64,000 bases of DNA from assembly GCA_949287985.1 (NCBI GenBank), contig CASEIN010000052.1, positions 1 to 64,000 of the forward strand, given 5' to 3'. Shown here in pieces: positions 8,406 through 18,645 of the stretch; the first letter of the stretch is position 1, and every line of letters starts with the position of its first letter. The notes under the pieces are model-generated. The model was not told the DNA's origin and made no database searches. It was given only the letters and a program-made list of their open reading frames with translations. A program made the position numbers and the translations under genes. Origin of the DNA: Mucispirillum schaedleri (lineage in GTDB: Bacteria; Chrysiogenota; Deferribacteres; Deferribacterales; Mucispirillaceae).

Positions 8406-10175
8406 ATGGAAAATAAATTAAAATATGAAAAATCTCTATATCTGCTTAGACATGCAGAAAACCCTGTATGCTGGCAGGCATGGAATCAAGATACATTTGA
8501 TTTAGCAGTAAAAGAAAACAAGCCTATTTTTTTAAGTATAGGCTACTCTTCATGCCACTGGTGCAGGGTAATGGAAAAAGAATCCTTTGAAGATAAAGCT
8601 ACTGCTGATATATTAAATGAAAAATTTATACCTGTCAAAATGGATAAAGATGAGTTTCCAGATGTGGATAAAGAATACCAGTTTTATATTCAATCCACAG
8701 GGGAAGACGGTGGCTGGCCATTATCTGTCTTTTTAACACCTAATAAAGAGCCCTTTTATGCAGGCACATATTTTCCTAAAGAAAAAGGAAAAGGACGCCC
8801 TGCTTTTAAAGATGTGCTAAATAATATTAGTGAAATATATACAAATAAATATGATGAAATAGAAAAAGTTATACAAACAAGAAATGACTTTATATCTTCA
8901 TTTTATAAAACTTTTCCATTATTAATTCCAGAAGATAAAGTAGCTGCTTATAGAAAAAATGAGTATATGAAAATTTTTGACCCACTATTTTTTGGTTTTA
9001 GAGAAGGGCCGAAGTTTCCATATATTTCTTCTATGAATTATTTAGTGGAAAACTATCATGATGATGATTATGCTTTATTTCTTAATAATACAGCAGATAA
9101 AATTTGCACTATGGGGTTATGTGACCATATCTTTGGTGGCTTTTTTAGATATACTGTTGATAGAATGTGGCAAATACCCCATTTTGAAAAAATGTTATCA
9201 GATAACTCTTTAGTAGCAAGCTTTTTACTTACTATGTATGAAAATACTCGTAACAGGCTTTACTTATATACTGCTCAAAAAGCAGTAGATTTTATACTTT
9301 ATAATTCTATGCGTTCTGATTACGGGTTTTTAGACAGCCTTGATGCTGATTCATTAAACAGTAACGGTGATTATGAAGAAGGTTATTATTATAAAGTAAC
9401 TGACAGGGATTTTACAGTTCTTAATGAAAAAGAATTAAAAAACTTCCCTACAGAAGCAGGTGTAAATAATGGAGTGCTTTATTTAAAGCATAATGAATAT
9501 ATAAAAGCTGTAGCATTAGATGTATCATTAAAGAAAATAGCAGAACGAATAAACAGTGTAAAAACAGCACCACAGGCTGATAATAAAGTAATAAGTGGTC
9601 ATAATTTTATTTTCTGCGCTACCCTTTTAAACTTATATTCTGCTACAAATGAAGAATACTATTTTGAACAGGCTTTATCCCTTTACCATAAATTATCACA
9701 TCTGCTTACATATAAAGGCAGAGTTTACAGGGGACTTTATGCCATCGAAGATGAAATAAATAAAAGCATAAAAGCAAATGCTGGTAATGATGATAATAAC
9801 TTTATGGATAAGTTTATTATTAACCATAGAGTGCTTTCAGACCATGTTTATTTCCTTGAAACATCATTAAAATTTTATGAACTTACTCAAGAAGAAAACT
9901 TTTTACTGACAGCAAAAGCAGTTGTAGCAGAAATTGAAAATGAGTTTGTAAAAGACGGTATACCACACCTTGATATTTACCACAGGTTAAAAGATACTTT
10001 TGATGATGATAAACCAAACCCCATTGGTCTATATTTATACTTAACTATTAAGCATTCTTATGAGCTTGAGTTTATAGCAAATGAAAAACTAATAGAATTA
10101 GCACAAGATAGAACAGCACGTTTTCCAACAGGCCATGCAACTATGATACGTGCTTTAGAATTATTAGGCAGGTAA
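8406..10175 (+). CDS. YyaL-like thioredoxin-domain protein (DUF255)
   Basis: This 589-residue protein starts with a DUF255 thioredoxin-fold domain (about residues 5-165) containing YSSCHWCRVMEKESF with the CxxC pair C50/C53. It continues as an (alpha/alpha)6-barrel-like region of the glycosidase/cellobiose epimerase type. Full-length relatives are usually near 680 residues, so this version is short in the C-terminal part. The function of the family is unknown; a role in redox or carbohydrate handling is often assumed. It ends 2 bases before the next start. Confidence 0.87.
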   Translation: MENKLKYEKSLYLLRHAENPVCWQAWNQDTFDLAVKENKPIFLSIGYSSCHWCRVMEKESFEDKATADILNEKFIPVKMDKDEFPDVDKEYQFYIQSTGEDGGWPLSVFLTPNKEPFYAGTYFPKEKGKGRPAFKDVLNNISEIYTNKYDEIEKVIQTRNDFISSFYKTFPLLIPEDKVAAYRKNEYMKIFDPLFFGFREGPKFPYISSMNYLVENYHDDDYALFLNNTADKICTMGLCDHIFGGFFRYTVDRMWQIPHFEKMLSDNSLVASFLLTMYENTRNRLYLYTAQKAVDFILYNSMRSDYGFLDSLDADSLNSNGDYEEGYYYKVTDRDFTVLNEKELKNFPTEAGVNNGVLYLKHNEYIKAVALDVSLKKIAERINSVKTAPQADNKVISGHNFIFCATLLNLYSATNEEYYFEQALSLYHKLSHLLTYKGRVYRGLYAIEDEINKSIKANAGNDDNNFMDKFIINHRVLSDHVYFLETSLKFYELTQEENFLLTAKAVVAEIENEFVKDGIPHLDIYHRLKDTFDDDKPNPIGLYLYLTIKHSYELEFIANEKLIELAQDRTARFPTGHATMIRALELLGR

Positions 10176-10177
10176 AA

Positions 10178-10681
10178 ATGGATATAGTATTTGAAAAAGG
10201 TGATTTTAGAATAAAAAAAGCAGAACGTGAAGATGCTTATACAATTTATGAGCTTATACGTGGTATTGCAGAGTATGAAAAAATGCTTGATGAAGTAGAA
10301 AATACTCCAGAAATGATAAAAGAATGGCTTTTTGATAAAAAAACAGCAGAAACATATATTGGCGAAGAAAATGGAAAACCTGTTGGTTTTATACTATTTT
10401 TTCACAACTATTCTACTTTTGTTGGCAGAGCTGGTATATATGTGGAAGATTTATTTGTTATACCTGAAAAACGTGGTAAAGGTTATGGCAAACTCTTGCT
10501 TGCTTTTGCTGCACACACTGCAAAAGAAAGAAACTGTGGCAGAATGGAATGGACATGCCTAAACTGGAATAAACCATCACTTGATTTTTATGAAAGCATT
10601 GGTGCTGTTAAAATGACAGAATGGACAACCCACAGGCTAACAGGTGATACACTTACAAACTTTGCAAAATGCTTAAAATAA
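10178..10681 (+). CDS. GNAT N-acetyltransferase (spermidine/diamine-type)
   Basis: This 167-residue GNAT protein contains the acetyl-CoA-binding motif A (EDLFVIPEKRGKGYGKLLL) and a downstream WTCLNWNKPSLDFYESIGA block like that of SSAT-type diamine acetyltransferases. It is only 2 bases behind the YyaL-like gene, with the ribosome site (GGCAGG) inside that gene's end. The substrate is inferred from motif similarity only. Confidence 0.87.
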   Translation: MDIVFEKGDFRIKKAEREDAYTIYELIRGIAEYEKMLDEVENTPEMIKEWLFDKKTAETYIGEENGKPVGFILFFHNYSTFVGRAGIYVEDLFVIPEKRGKGYGKLLLAFAAHTAKERNCGRMEWTCLNWNKPSLDFYESIGAVKMTEWTTHRLTGDTLTNFAKCLK

Positions 10682-10768
10682 ATATATTATTTTAATTATT
10701 TTAAAACTTAATAATCTTTTATGTAAAAAATGTCTTATAATAGTAGTCAAATAATTTCATAAATATAA

Positions 10769-10791
10769 AAAGCAGGGGTGTCCCCTGCTTT
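10769..10791. terminator. Bidirectional intrinsic terminator
   Basis: The stem AAAGCAGGGG / CCCCTGCTTT has a three-base loop and lies between convergent genes. Confidence 0.8.
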
Positions 10792-10815
10792 ATGTTTTAC
10801 TTAAATAATTATATT

Positions 10816-11718
10816 TTAGTGCTTACTTTTTTCTTCAGATTTTGCAAGCAGCCAATAGGTTACACCAAGCACTAATATGCCACCAAGCATTAATATCATG
10901 GTTTTAGTGTTGCCTGCATCATGTTTTAATGTCATTATTAATACTTCACGAATAAAAGCAATTAATACAACACCTACAAATATACTGATTTTAAATTTAT
11001 CACCACGAAGCATTTGTATTTCTGAATTTATAAGTTCAATTAATACCCATAACACAAGTAATGAACCTAATGCTGTTACAAACAGTTTACCTGGTGCTAC
11101 ATCTTTTAAATCCCATAAGCTCCAAATAAAAAAGCCTACACCTGCTAAAGTCATAATAATTAAAAAGACTAAAAGCATAGAATGAGTTACAAGAGAAGCC
11201 TTTTCTGCCCATGTTAAAATTTTATTTTTCATTTTTGATGTATGGCTTGTAGATTTATCACGTGGCACATATGTATTCATTGTAACATAAATTGCAGCAT
11301 TAATTACTTTTGTATATGCCTGTAATATGCCTTTATAATCCCACTCACAAGCAGAAATTTCTATTAATTTACTTTGGAACCATAAGCGTATATAATTAAA
11401 TAATTCTGAAATACGCTCCCCAGAAAAACCACCATGAGGAACTTGGTGAAGATTAAAATCGCTAACAAATTCACTAAAATACCCGTTTAATTTACCTGCA
11501 ATAATGCCTCTATACCAAAGAGATAATTTATCTGTATTTAATTTTTCTATAATATGCCCATATTCTGACATAAAGAGTTTATCTTTTTGAAGATACATTA
11601 AAACATCTTTAACAAATGCATCTTCTAATTCTGCCATATTTTCATTAATAGAATTGATATACTCCATATCTGATTCTGCAAAATCAAATCTGGATAAAAT
11701 TTCTGCATAATATATCAT
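10816..11718 (-). CDS. Protoglobin-like sensor domain fused to a PsiE-like membrane domain
   Basis: The N-terminal part (about 1-165) is helical and has the spacing of a protoglobin/globin-sensor domain, with LWYRGIIAGKLNGYFSEF followed by LHQVPHGGF; one of those His residues could be the haem ligand. The C-terminal part (about 175-295) has four membrane spans separated by charged loops (LINSEIQMLRGDKFKISIF, FIREVLIMTL), typical of the PsiE phosphate-starvation family. Fusion of a gas or redox sensor to PsiE suggests a membrane signalling role, which is inference. It is followed by the bidirectional terminator. Confidence 0.65.
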   Translation of the reverse strand: MIYYAEILSRFDFAESDMEYINSINENMAELEDAFVKDVLMYLQKDKLFMSEYGHIIEKLNTDKLSLWYRGIIAGKLNGYFSEFVSDFNLHQVPHGGFSGERISELFNYIRLWFQSKLIEISACEWDYKGILQAYTKVINAAIYVTMNTYVPRDKSTSHTSKMKNKILTWAEKASLVTHSMLLVFLIIMTLAGVGFFIWSLWDLKDVAPGKLFVTALGSLLVLWVLIELINSEIQMLRGDKFKISIFVGVVLIAFIREVLIMTLKHDAGNTKTMILMLGGILVLGVTYWLLAKSEEKSKH

Positions 11719-11738
11719 ACAATTTTCCCCAAAAATAT

Positions 11739-11759
11739 AACCCGTTATTAAAACGGGTT
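11739..11759 (-). terminator. Intrinsic terminator after the PaaI-like gene
   Basis: The stem AACCCGTT / AACGGGTT has a short AT loop and is followed on the minus strand by a T-rich run. It also precedes the PsiE-like gene. Confidence 0.65.
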
Positions 11760-11764
11760 ACTTT

Positions 11765-12268
11765 TTATAATTTACAATATTTTACAGCTTTTGGGTGGTA
11801 GGTAAGCTCATCTAAAAAAGAAAGATGTGCCACTGTTTCCATCATCTTTTCCTTTGATGTTGGAAAAAATAAGCCTTTAGATGCAGTAATAATCTTACCG
11901 TCCATATCTACAATCTTTCCTTTTGTAGAAAACATGCCACCACGTTCTGCACCAACATATTCTGCCACCAATAAAAGAGGCTCCCCAATTGGTGCATTTC
12001 TTTTATAAGTTACCGTTAATTCCCTTGTAAAAAGGAATGTTTCAACATCTGAAAAAATAAAAGCAGACCAACCCATCGCCTCATCAAGTATGGAAGAAAG
12101 TATTCCACCATGGGTAATGTTTGGAAAGCTGTTAAAGTGTCGGGCAAAATTTAAATCTACCCGAACACTGTTATCCTGCACATAAAACTGCACTTGAAGC
12201 CCGTGAACATTACTGTGGCCACATACAAAGCAGCCATCAGAATAAGGTAAATACAGTTTCTCGCTCAT
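11765..12268 (-). CDS. PaaI-family thioesterase
   Basis: This 167-residue hotdog protein has the N-terminal CFVCG pair common in PaaI/YigI-like enzymes and the active-site stretch NITHGGILSSILDEAMGW (HGG...DE). It probably hydrolyses an acyl- or aryl-CoA. It starts one base after the glgP stop codon, so it is almost certainly cotranscribed with glycogen phosphorylase, although no functional link is known. Confidence 0.87.
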   Translation of the reverse strand: MSEKLYLPYSDGCFVCGHSNVHGLQVQFYVQDNSVRVDLNFARHFNSFPNITHGGILSSILDEAMGWSAFIFSDVETFLFTRELTVTYKRNAPIGEPLLLVAEYVGAERGGMFSTKGKIVDMDGKIITASKGLFFPTSKEKMMETVAHLSFLDELTYHPKAVKYCKL

Positions 12269-12269
12269 A

Positions 12270-14807
12270 TTATGCCCACTTAGCTTTATTTAATTCAAAT
12301 GGGTTTTTCAAAAATCTATGGAATGGAGTTACTAAAAACCCAACTTTTAATTTACCTGAACGAGTAAGGTTATATGATGCTGAGAAAGTATCACTGCCTT
12401 TATCGTTATTTAAGCGAATAAATTCAGGGTCTTTTAAGCTGCCGCTTGCTCCATCATATTCCACAACTGCAAATACACCTAAATGCTCTGCTGCTGTGCC
12501 ATTTGTATTAACTTTAGCAGTAAATTTTACTTTTTCACCTGGGATAAAACCTTTTGGTGCATCAATATCAGAGCTGATAAATGATACTCCGTCCCATCTA
12601 TCTAATATTTGGTTATACCAGTCTAAATAATGTTTTGCTTCTTCATGATTATTAGCATTAAATTCTTTTTGAAGCTCATGAAGTGGCACATAGTATTGGT
12701 TAGCATAATCCATAAGCATTCTTGATGTATTAAAGAAACTTGGAACTGTTCTTAAGTTTTCTTTAACCATTTTTAACCATTCTCTTGGCATACCAGATTT
12801 ATCTATTGAATAGAATACTGGAATAATATCATTTTCTAATGTATTATAAATTTCCATACTTTCCACATAGTCTTGGTAGCCACTGTCTGGATATTCTTCA
12901 CCAGCGCCTATTGCCCAGCCGTTTTTAGCGTTAAAGCCTTCGTCCCACCAGCCGTCTAAAATAGATAAGTTTAATGCACCATTGGCACTTGCTTTCATAC
13001 CTGATGTTCCTGAAGCTTCCATTGGTCTTCTAGGGTTATTTAACCAAATATCCACACCTCTTGTCATATAACGTGCTACTTCAATATCATAGTCTTCTAT
13101 AAACACAATATGTTTACGGAATTCTGGTTTTTTAGCAATGTGTATGATTTTTTTAATAATTTCTTTACCTTCATTATCTTTTGGGTGAGCTTTACCTGCA
13201 ATAATAAACTGGATAGGTCTTTCAGGGTTGCTGAAAAGTCTTTTTAACCTTTCTTCGTCCATAAATAAGAGATAGCCACGTTTATATGTAGCAAAACGTC
13301 TTGCAAAACCTATTGTTAATGCATTTGGATTTAATATATCATCAGCTGCCAAAAGCTCACTGGCACTGCCGCCATTTTTTCTAATAGTTTCTTTCATTGT
13401 CCTGCGTATAAAAGATACAAGACGTTCTCTTTGGTTACGTTTCATATCAAAAAGAACATTATCAGGAATATTTGGTACTTTTTCCCAAATATCAAAATCA
13501 TATGGTTTTGATGCCCAGTCTTCTGATACATATCTTGATAACATATTTTTCATATCGCTAGACATAAATGTTGGTAAATGAACACCGTTTGTTACATGAC
13601 CTATTGGCACTTGTGATAATATAGCTTGAGACCACATAGAGTGGAACATTTCCCTGCTTACTTCGCCGTGAAGCTTACTAACACCATTTCTATATGTAGA
13701 AAGGTTAATACCACAAACTGCCATGTTAAATGGTTCATTCATATTTGTTCTATCTTTTCTACCAAAGCTCATAAGCATATTTAAGTTAATGCCAACAGGT
13801 TCATATATACCACTTAAATATTGTTTGATTTGCTCGATGCTAAATACATCAAACCCTGCAGGAACAGGTGTGTGAGTAGTAAAAAGTGTGCTTTTACGAA
13901 CTATTTCAGTAGCAAGGCGAAAATCTATTCCCTGCTCTATTAATTGTTTTAAGCGTTCAATAGAAACAAATGCTGGGTGGCCTTCGTTTAAGTGGTATAC
14001 TGTAGGCTGTAAGCCTATTGCAGCTAACGCTCTAACACCTGCAACACCTAAAACGATTTCCTGACGGATACGCATATTGCTGTCCCCATCATATAGTTTG
14101 CCAGTAATAATTCTATCATCTGGGTGGTTTTCAGGCACATCAGTATCTAAAAGTATGATTTCCATTAAACCTACTTTTAATTTCCAAACTCTGATTTTAA
14201 CATTACGTTCGCCAATTTTCATTTCTAATAAAATTTCTTTACCATTTTTATCATTAGCTCTAGTTAATGGCATAAGATAAAATTCATTATATGGGTATCT
14301 TTCCTGCTGCCAGCCATCAGAACTCATATACTGGTGGAAATAACCGTTTCTATATAATAAACCAACAGCTACAAGTGGTATACCCATATCTGAAGTTGAT
14401 TTACAGTGGTCACCAGATAAAATACCTAAACCACCAGAATATAATTGAACTGATTCATGGATACCATATTCTGCAGAAAAATATGCAACAAGCATATCTG
14501 AAGCATCTTTATGGGCTTTTTTAAACCATTTAGGCAGTGTCATATATTGTTCAAAAGCTTGGTAAACATCATTTAAGTTTGCCATAAATACATCATCATC
14601 AATTAATTTTTTACAATCTTCTTGAGTTAATGCAGAAATGATAGCAAGTGGATTATGTTCTGATTCTTCCCATAGCTTTTCATTAATATTTTTATATAAA
14701 GCTGTGGCTGGAGAGTTCCATGCAAACCACAAATTATACGCCATTGTTTCTAATGGCTTAAGCTCTTTAGGCAGCTTAACTTTTACCTCATACTCACGAA
14801 TGTTCAT
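12270..14807 (-). CDS. glgP: Alpha-glucan (glycogen) phosphorylase
   Basis: This protein of about 845 residues belongs to the short phosphorylase class with an N-terminal DUF3417 domain (LETMAYNLWFAWNSPATALY). It phosphorolyses alpha-1,4-glucans to glucose-1-phosphate. The PLP site EASGTSGMKASANG with the Schiff-base Lys is intact, as are HLNEGHPAF and the GHVTNGVHLPT region. An extra C-terminal beta-rich domain of about 100 residues follows. I chose ATG 14807, with GGAGGA 3 bases away, over an in-frame upstream codon. dut lies 43 bases upstream on the same strand. Confidence 0.94.
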   Translation of the reverse strand: MNIREYEVKVKLPKELKPLETMAYNLWFAWNSPATALYKNINEKLWEESEHNPLAIISALTQEDCKKLIDDDVFMANLNDVYQAFEQYMTLPKWFKKAHKDASDMLVAYFSAEYGIHESVQLYSGGLGILSGDHCKSTSDMGIPLVAVGLLYRNGYFHQYMSSDGWQQERYPYNEFYLMPLTRANDKNGKEILLEMKIGERNVKIRVWKLKVGLMEIILLDTDVPENHPDDRIITGKLYDGDSNMRIRQEIVLGVAGVRALAAIGLQPTVYHLNEGHPAFVSIERLKQLIEQGIDFRLATEIVRKSTLFTTHTPVPAGFDVFSIEQIKQYLSGIYEPVGINLNMLMSFGRKDRTNMNEPFNMAVCGINLSTYRNGVSKLHGEVSREMFHSMWSQAILSQVPIGHVTNGVHLPTFMSSDMKNMLSRYVSEDWASKPYDFDIWEKVPNIPDNVLFDMKRNQRERLVSFIRRTMKETIRKNGGSASELLAADDILNPNALTIGFARRFATYKRGYLLFMDEERLKRLFSNPERPIQFIIAGKAHPKDNEGKEIIKKIIHIAKKPEFRKHIVFIEDYDIEVARYMTRGVDIWLNNPRRPMEASGTSGMKASANGALNLSILDGWWDEGFNAKNGWAIGAGEEYPDSGYQDYVESMEIYNTLENDIIPVFYSIDKSGMPREWLKMVKENLRTVPSFFNTSRMLMDYANQYYVPLHELQKEFNANNHEEAKHYLDWYNQILDRWDGVSFISSDIDAPKGFIPGEKVKFTAKVNTNGTAAEHLGVFAVVEYDGASGSLKDPEFIRLNNDKGSDTFSASYNLTRSGKLKVGFLVTPFHRFLKNPFELNKAKWA

Positions 14808-14850
14808 TCTTCCTCCAAACAACAAAACTTGTTATGTTAATGTTTAATAA

Positions 14851-15285
14851 TTATTTACCAGTATGACCAAACCCACCACTTCCTCTTTCTGTTTTAGAAA
14901 GTTCATCGCAGATTTGAAATTCAGCTCTAGAATATTTTGCAATCACAAGCTGTGCTATCCTGTCCCCTTTTTTATATGCAAAAGGTTCTTGACCGTGATT
15001 AATTAAAATAACACCTATTTCACCTCTATAATCACAATCAATAGTGCCAGGACTATTTACCATTGTAATACCATGCTTTAAAGCAAGACCACTTCTTGGC
15101 CTAACTTGAGCTTCATAGCCTAAAGGCAGCTCTATACTAATACCAGTTTTCACTAATCTTCGCTGCCCCGGTTGAAGAATGCCATCTTCATTTGCTTTTA
15201 AATCAGCCCCAGCAGAACCAGTAGTTTCATAGCCCGGTATTAGTAAATCATCTTCAACTTTAATATTTATATTAACTTTATCCAT
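14851..15285 (-). CDS. dut: dUTP diphosphatase
   Basis: This 144-residue trimeric dUTPase has all five motifs in order: [43 protein letters not shown] and [11 protein letters not shown]. It converts dUTP to dUMP and pyrophosphate. The length is standard. It lies just upstream of glgP on the same strand, and the 156 bases before it show no strong promoter. Confidence 0.97.
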   Translation of the reverse strand: MDKVNINIKVEDDLLIPGYETTGSAGADLKANEDGILQPGQRRLVKTGISIELPLGYEAQVRPRSGLALKHGITMVNSPGTIDCDYRGEIGVILINHGQEPFAYKKGDRIAQLVIAKYSRAEFQICDELSKTERGSGGFGHTGK

Positions 15286-15441
15286 AAGCTTCCATTTTTT
15301 TTAAAGGGATACAAAAGGTATTATCTAGTATAATTTTAAAAAAATCAAGTTTTTTAATTACATAATAATAAATTTATTAAATTATATATTTAAAAAAATA
15401 GATTATTAATATACATTAATAGAAAACAAATAGGTGAAAGT

Positions 15442-15816
15442 ATGAAAAAATTTACTTTAATTATAATATCTTTACTATTTTTTGCATGCCAAAGTAATTA
15501 TTATATGGAAACAGTTATAAAAAATGCCAGTGGTAAAACATATTATATGGCAGCTCCATATAAAGACAGCCAAATCACAATTACAATTAATGGCGATAGA
15601 ATTAGTGGTTATGCTGGAGTTAATAATTATTTTGGAACAATTGAAATTATAGGCAATTCCATAAAAATATCAAATATCGGAAGAACAAAAATGGCAGGTC
15701 CTGAAAAAATAATGAAAATAGAGGAAGATTATATAAAAAGCCTTCAAGCATCAAACAAAATAAATTTAAAAGATAAAGAATTAAGAATTGGTAATATGAA
15801 ATTTATTGAAAAATAG
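15442..15816 (+). CDS. META/HslJ-domain lipoprotein
   Basis: This 124-residue protein starts with a lipoprotein signal (hydrophobic stretch, then LLFFAC, Cys at residue 16). It continues as a small META-like domain: ISGYAGVNNYFGTIEI, then GRTKMAGPEKIMKIEEDYIKSL, the counterpart of the HslJ 'GCN.f.G' and 'T.maC...me..f...L' blocks with the Cys residues replaced. HslJ-like proteins are linked to heat and novobiocin tolerance and envelope stress. The role here is unknown. Confidence 0.75.
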   Translation: MKKFTLIIISLLFFACQSNYYMETVIKNASGKTYYMAAPYKDSQITITINGDRISGYAGVNNYFGTIEIIGNSIKISNIGRTKMAGPEKIMKIEEDYIKSLQASNKINLKDKELRIGNMKFIEK

Positions 15817-15883
15817 TTTTAGTGTAATCTAAATAAATTATCTAGTAATAACAATAATTTATATTTTATATTACATATCAATA

Positions 15884-15912
15884 TTGACATTAATTATCAT
15901 TTAATCTATATT
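15884..15912 (+). promoter_or_regulatory. Sigma70-type promoter
   Basis: TTGACA (15884-15889), 17 bases, TATATT (15907-15912), 30 bases before the next ATG. Confidence 0.7.
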
Positions 15913-15941
15913 ATCCCTATAAAACACCATAGGGGGATAAT

Positions 15942-16442
15942 ATGAATATAAGTAGAAGAAATTTTATGAAAGCTGTTACTATATCAGCATTTTCATTGGC
16001 TGCATTATTATCTGTAAGTATTAATGACAGCTATGCAAATGAAAGCAAAAAAGTAGCATTGCATGGTAATAGTGCCACATTAAACCTTGCTATTCAAAGC
16101 CATGATAAAACTAAAAAGATAATATCACAAGATATATCTATTATTAAATACAATAATAAAGATATATCTGTAAATGCTGATGAAAACTTTATTTTAAATA
16201 ATGGTAAAGATGTACTTGCTGCAAAATCTTATGATTATATACAAATCAGTCCATCACAAAGTAAAATGGACAGCCTTAATATTAAAATTGGAGACATTAA
16301 TATTAGCTATGAAAAAGATTATGCATTAATCAGTAAGAATGGTAATAAAATAAAAGTAGAAAATATGGCTCAATATAATTATAAAACTGGTATCGTTTTT
16401 ATTACTAATAAAGACGGTTCAAGAAAAGAAGTAGTGCTGTAA
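15942..16442 (+). CDS. Hypothetical Tat-exported protein
   Basis: This 166-residue protein has a twin-arginine signal (SRRNFMK, then a hydrophobic core to about residue 32, NDSYANES). The mature part is beta-rich and polar, with no Cys and no cofactor motif that I recognise. Tat export without an obvious cofactor is unusual and may mean binding of a partner or a metal. The gene has its own promoter and a strong terminator, so it stands alone. Confidence 0.7.
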   Translation: MNISRRNFMKAVTISAFSLAALLSVSINDSYANESKKVALHGNSATLNLAIQSHDKTKKIISQDISIIKYNNKDISVNADENFILNNGKDVLAAKSYDYIQISPSQSKMDSLNIKIGDINISYEKDYALISKNGNKIKVENMAQYNYKTGIVFITNKDGSRKEVVL

Positions 16443-16465
16443 AAAAATATAAAAAAGATATAGCA

Positions 16466-16494
16466 AAACCCCATTTATTAAATAAATGGGGTTT
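16466..16494. terminator. Bidirectional intrinsic terminator
   Basis: A 13-bp stem, AAACCCCATTTAT / ATAAATGGGGTTT, with a 3-base loop, shared by the Tat-protein gene and pnp. Confidence 0.88.
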
Positions 16495-16499
16495 ATTTA

Positions 16500-18641
16500 T
16501 TAATTTTCTTCAGTTTTTTCTGCTTTTTCTGGTTTTGGTAAAAGTGCTTTTCTTGAAAGCTCCATTCTACCGTTTCTATCTTTACCCATATACATAACAT
16601 CTACTTTATCACCTACTTTTAAGTAGTCTGCAATAGATGGTATTCTTTCATGAGCATATTGAGAAACGTGTAATAAACCTTCAAGACCAGGGAGTATTTC
16701 CACAAATGCACCATACTCCATTACTTTTTTAACAGTTGCTGTATACGTTTTGCCAACTACTGCTTCTGCAATTGTTGCTTCTATCATATTAACAGCATTT
16801 TCTATTACCTGCTGGTTTTTACCAAAAATATTAACAACTCCGCCATCAAGTATATCAATACTTGTCCCTGTTGCTTCCACAATTGCTTTAATATTTTTAC
16901 CCTGTGGTCCAATTAATGCACCAGTTTTATCAGGGTTTATATTCATAACAAAAACTCTTGGAGCATTTGGGTTTAACTCTTTTCTAGGCTCAGCAAGAAC
17001 TTCTTTATATTTATTTAAAATAAAGAGCCTGCCATCTTTTGCCTGAGCTAATGCTTTTGTTAATATCTCTTTAGATAAGCCTTTGATTTTAATATCCATT
17101 TGAAGTGCAGTAATACCAGTTTCTGTTCCTGCCACTTTAAAGTCCATATCACCTAAATGGTCTTCAAGCCCCATAATATCTGTTAAAACAACGTAATCAC
17201 CATCATCTTCCATAACAAGCCCCATAGCAACACCTGCCACAGGAGCAGTAATTTGCAAGCCAGCATCCATCATAGATAATGCACCACCACAAACTGTAGC
17301 CATAGATGATGAGCCGTTTGATTCTAATATTTCAGATACTACCCTTACAGTATAAGGAAAGCTGCTGTCATTTGGAACAACTGCAGATAATGCACGCTCT
17401 GCTAATGCACCATGACCGATTTCACGTCTGCCTGGAGCACCAATTCTGCCAACTTCACCAACAGAAAATGGTGGGAAGTTATATTGAAGCATAAATGATT
17501 TAGATGATACACCCTCGATGCTTTCTAAAGTTTGGCTGTCGCTTTTAGAGCCAAGTGTAGCAACTACTAAAGCTTGAGTTTCCCCTCTTGTAAAAAGAGC
17601 AGAACCGTGAGCCATAGGCAGCACACCTACTTCAATATCAATAGGGCGTATTTCATCAAGCTCCCTGCCGTCAACCCTTTTATGAGTTTTAACAAGCGAG
17701 TTTCTGAAAACGATTTTTTCTACTTCCCTTGCTATATCTTTATAAATTCCTTTGTTTGCTTCATACTCATCTTCACCATAAGTTTCCACAACATAGGCCA
17801 AATAATCTTCTTTAACTTTATCAATAGCTTCATAAAGTTCAAGTTTACCACGAATAGCAAAGGCCTGCTTAAATGCTTCACCAAACTTATCATATGCCTG
17901 TTGAACTAAATCTTTTGGTAATGAGAAATCAGTATATTCCATTTGTGGCTTGCCTATTTCTGATGCCATTCTTTCCTGAACTTCAACAAGTTTTTTTATC
18001 TGCTCATGACCATACTCAAGAGCTTCAATAACTTCTTCTTCAGTAACGCCGTTCATACCGGCTTCTACCATTGCAATAGCGTCTTTCGTTCCTGCAACAA
18101 CTATATTCATATCAAGTTTTTCATGCAGCTCAACAGGTGGGTTTACAAGCAACTCCCCGTTAAGTTTACCAATACGAACTCCGCCAACTGCCATACTAAA
18201 AGGTATGTCGGAAATCATCAACGCAGCACTAGCTGCATTTAAAGCCAGAATATCAGGCAGACCATTGCCATCAGCCGACAAAACTGTAGCCACCACCTGA
18301 GTCTCATTACGGTAACCGTCATCAAATAAAGGACGTAAAGGACGGTCAATTAAGCGAGAGATTAAAGTTTCCCTGTCGCTTGGTTTAGTTTCTCTTTTAA
18401 CATATCCACCCGGGATTTTACCCACAGAATACATTTTCTCAGCATAGTTAACAGTAAGTGGGAAAAAATCTTGATAAGCTTCAGGTGCTTTACCTGCAAC
18501 AGCAGTAACTAAAACTACTGTGCCACCTTGTTTTATCCATATACTTCCGTTAGCTTGTTTTGCTTTCCAGCCTGTTTCAAAAATAATAGGCTCAGCACAA
18601 CCCGGTAAGCTTATTTCATAGGAATGAATATTTTTTTCCAT
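16500..18641 (-). CDS. pnp: Polyribonucleotide nucleotidyltransferase
   Basis: This 713-residue protein has two RNase PH domains joined by a helical domain, then a KH domain (PDKTGALIGPQGKNIKAIVE) and an S1 domain (ATVKKVMEYGAFVEILPGLEG). It degrades RNA 3' to 5' by phosphorolysis and forms a trimer in the degradosome. The active-site region MDFKVAGTETGITALQMDIK is intact. It follows rpsO by 4 bases in the classic rpsO-pnp arrangement. Confidence 0.98.
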   Translation of the reverse strand: MEKNIHSYEISLPGCAEPIIFETGWKAKQANGSIWIKQGGTVVLVTAVAGKAPEAYQDFFPLTVNYAEKMYSVGKIPGGYVKRETKPSDRETLISRLIDRPLRPLFDDGYRNETQVVATVLSADGNGLPDILALNAASAALMISDIPFSMAVGGVRIGKLNGELLVNPPVELHEKLDMNIVVAGTKDAIAMVEAGMNGVTEEEVIEALEYGHEQIKKLVEVQERMASEIGKPQMEYTDFSLPKDLVQQAYDKFGEAFKQAFAIRGKLELYEAIDKVKEDYLAYVVETYGEDEYEANKGIYKDIAREVEKIVFRNSLVKTHKRVDGRELDEIRPIDIEVGVLPMAHGSALFTRGETQALVVATLGSKSDSQTLESIEGVSSKSFMLQYNFPPFSVGEVGRIGAPGRREIGHGALAERALSAVVPNDSSFPYTVRVVSEILESNGSSSMATVCGGALSMMDAGLQITAPVAGVAMGLVMEDDGDYVVLTDIMGLEDHLGDMDFKVAGTETGITALQMDIKIKGLSKEILTKALAQAKDGRLFILNKYKEVLAEPRKELNPNAPRVFVMNINPDKTGALIGPQGKNIKAIVEATGTSIDILDGGVVNIFGKNQQVIENAVNMIEATIAEAVVGKTYTATVKKVMEYGAFVEILPGLEGLLHVSQYAHERIPSIADYLKVGDKVDVMYMGKDRNGRMELSRKALLPKPEKAEKTEEN

Positions 18642-18645
18642 TTAA

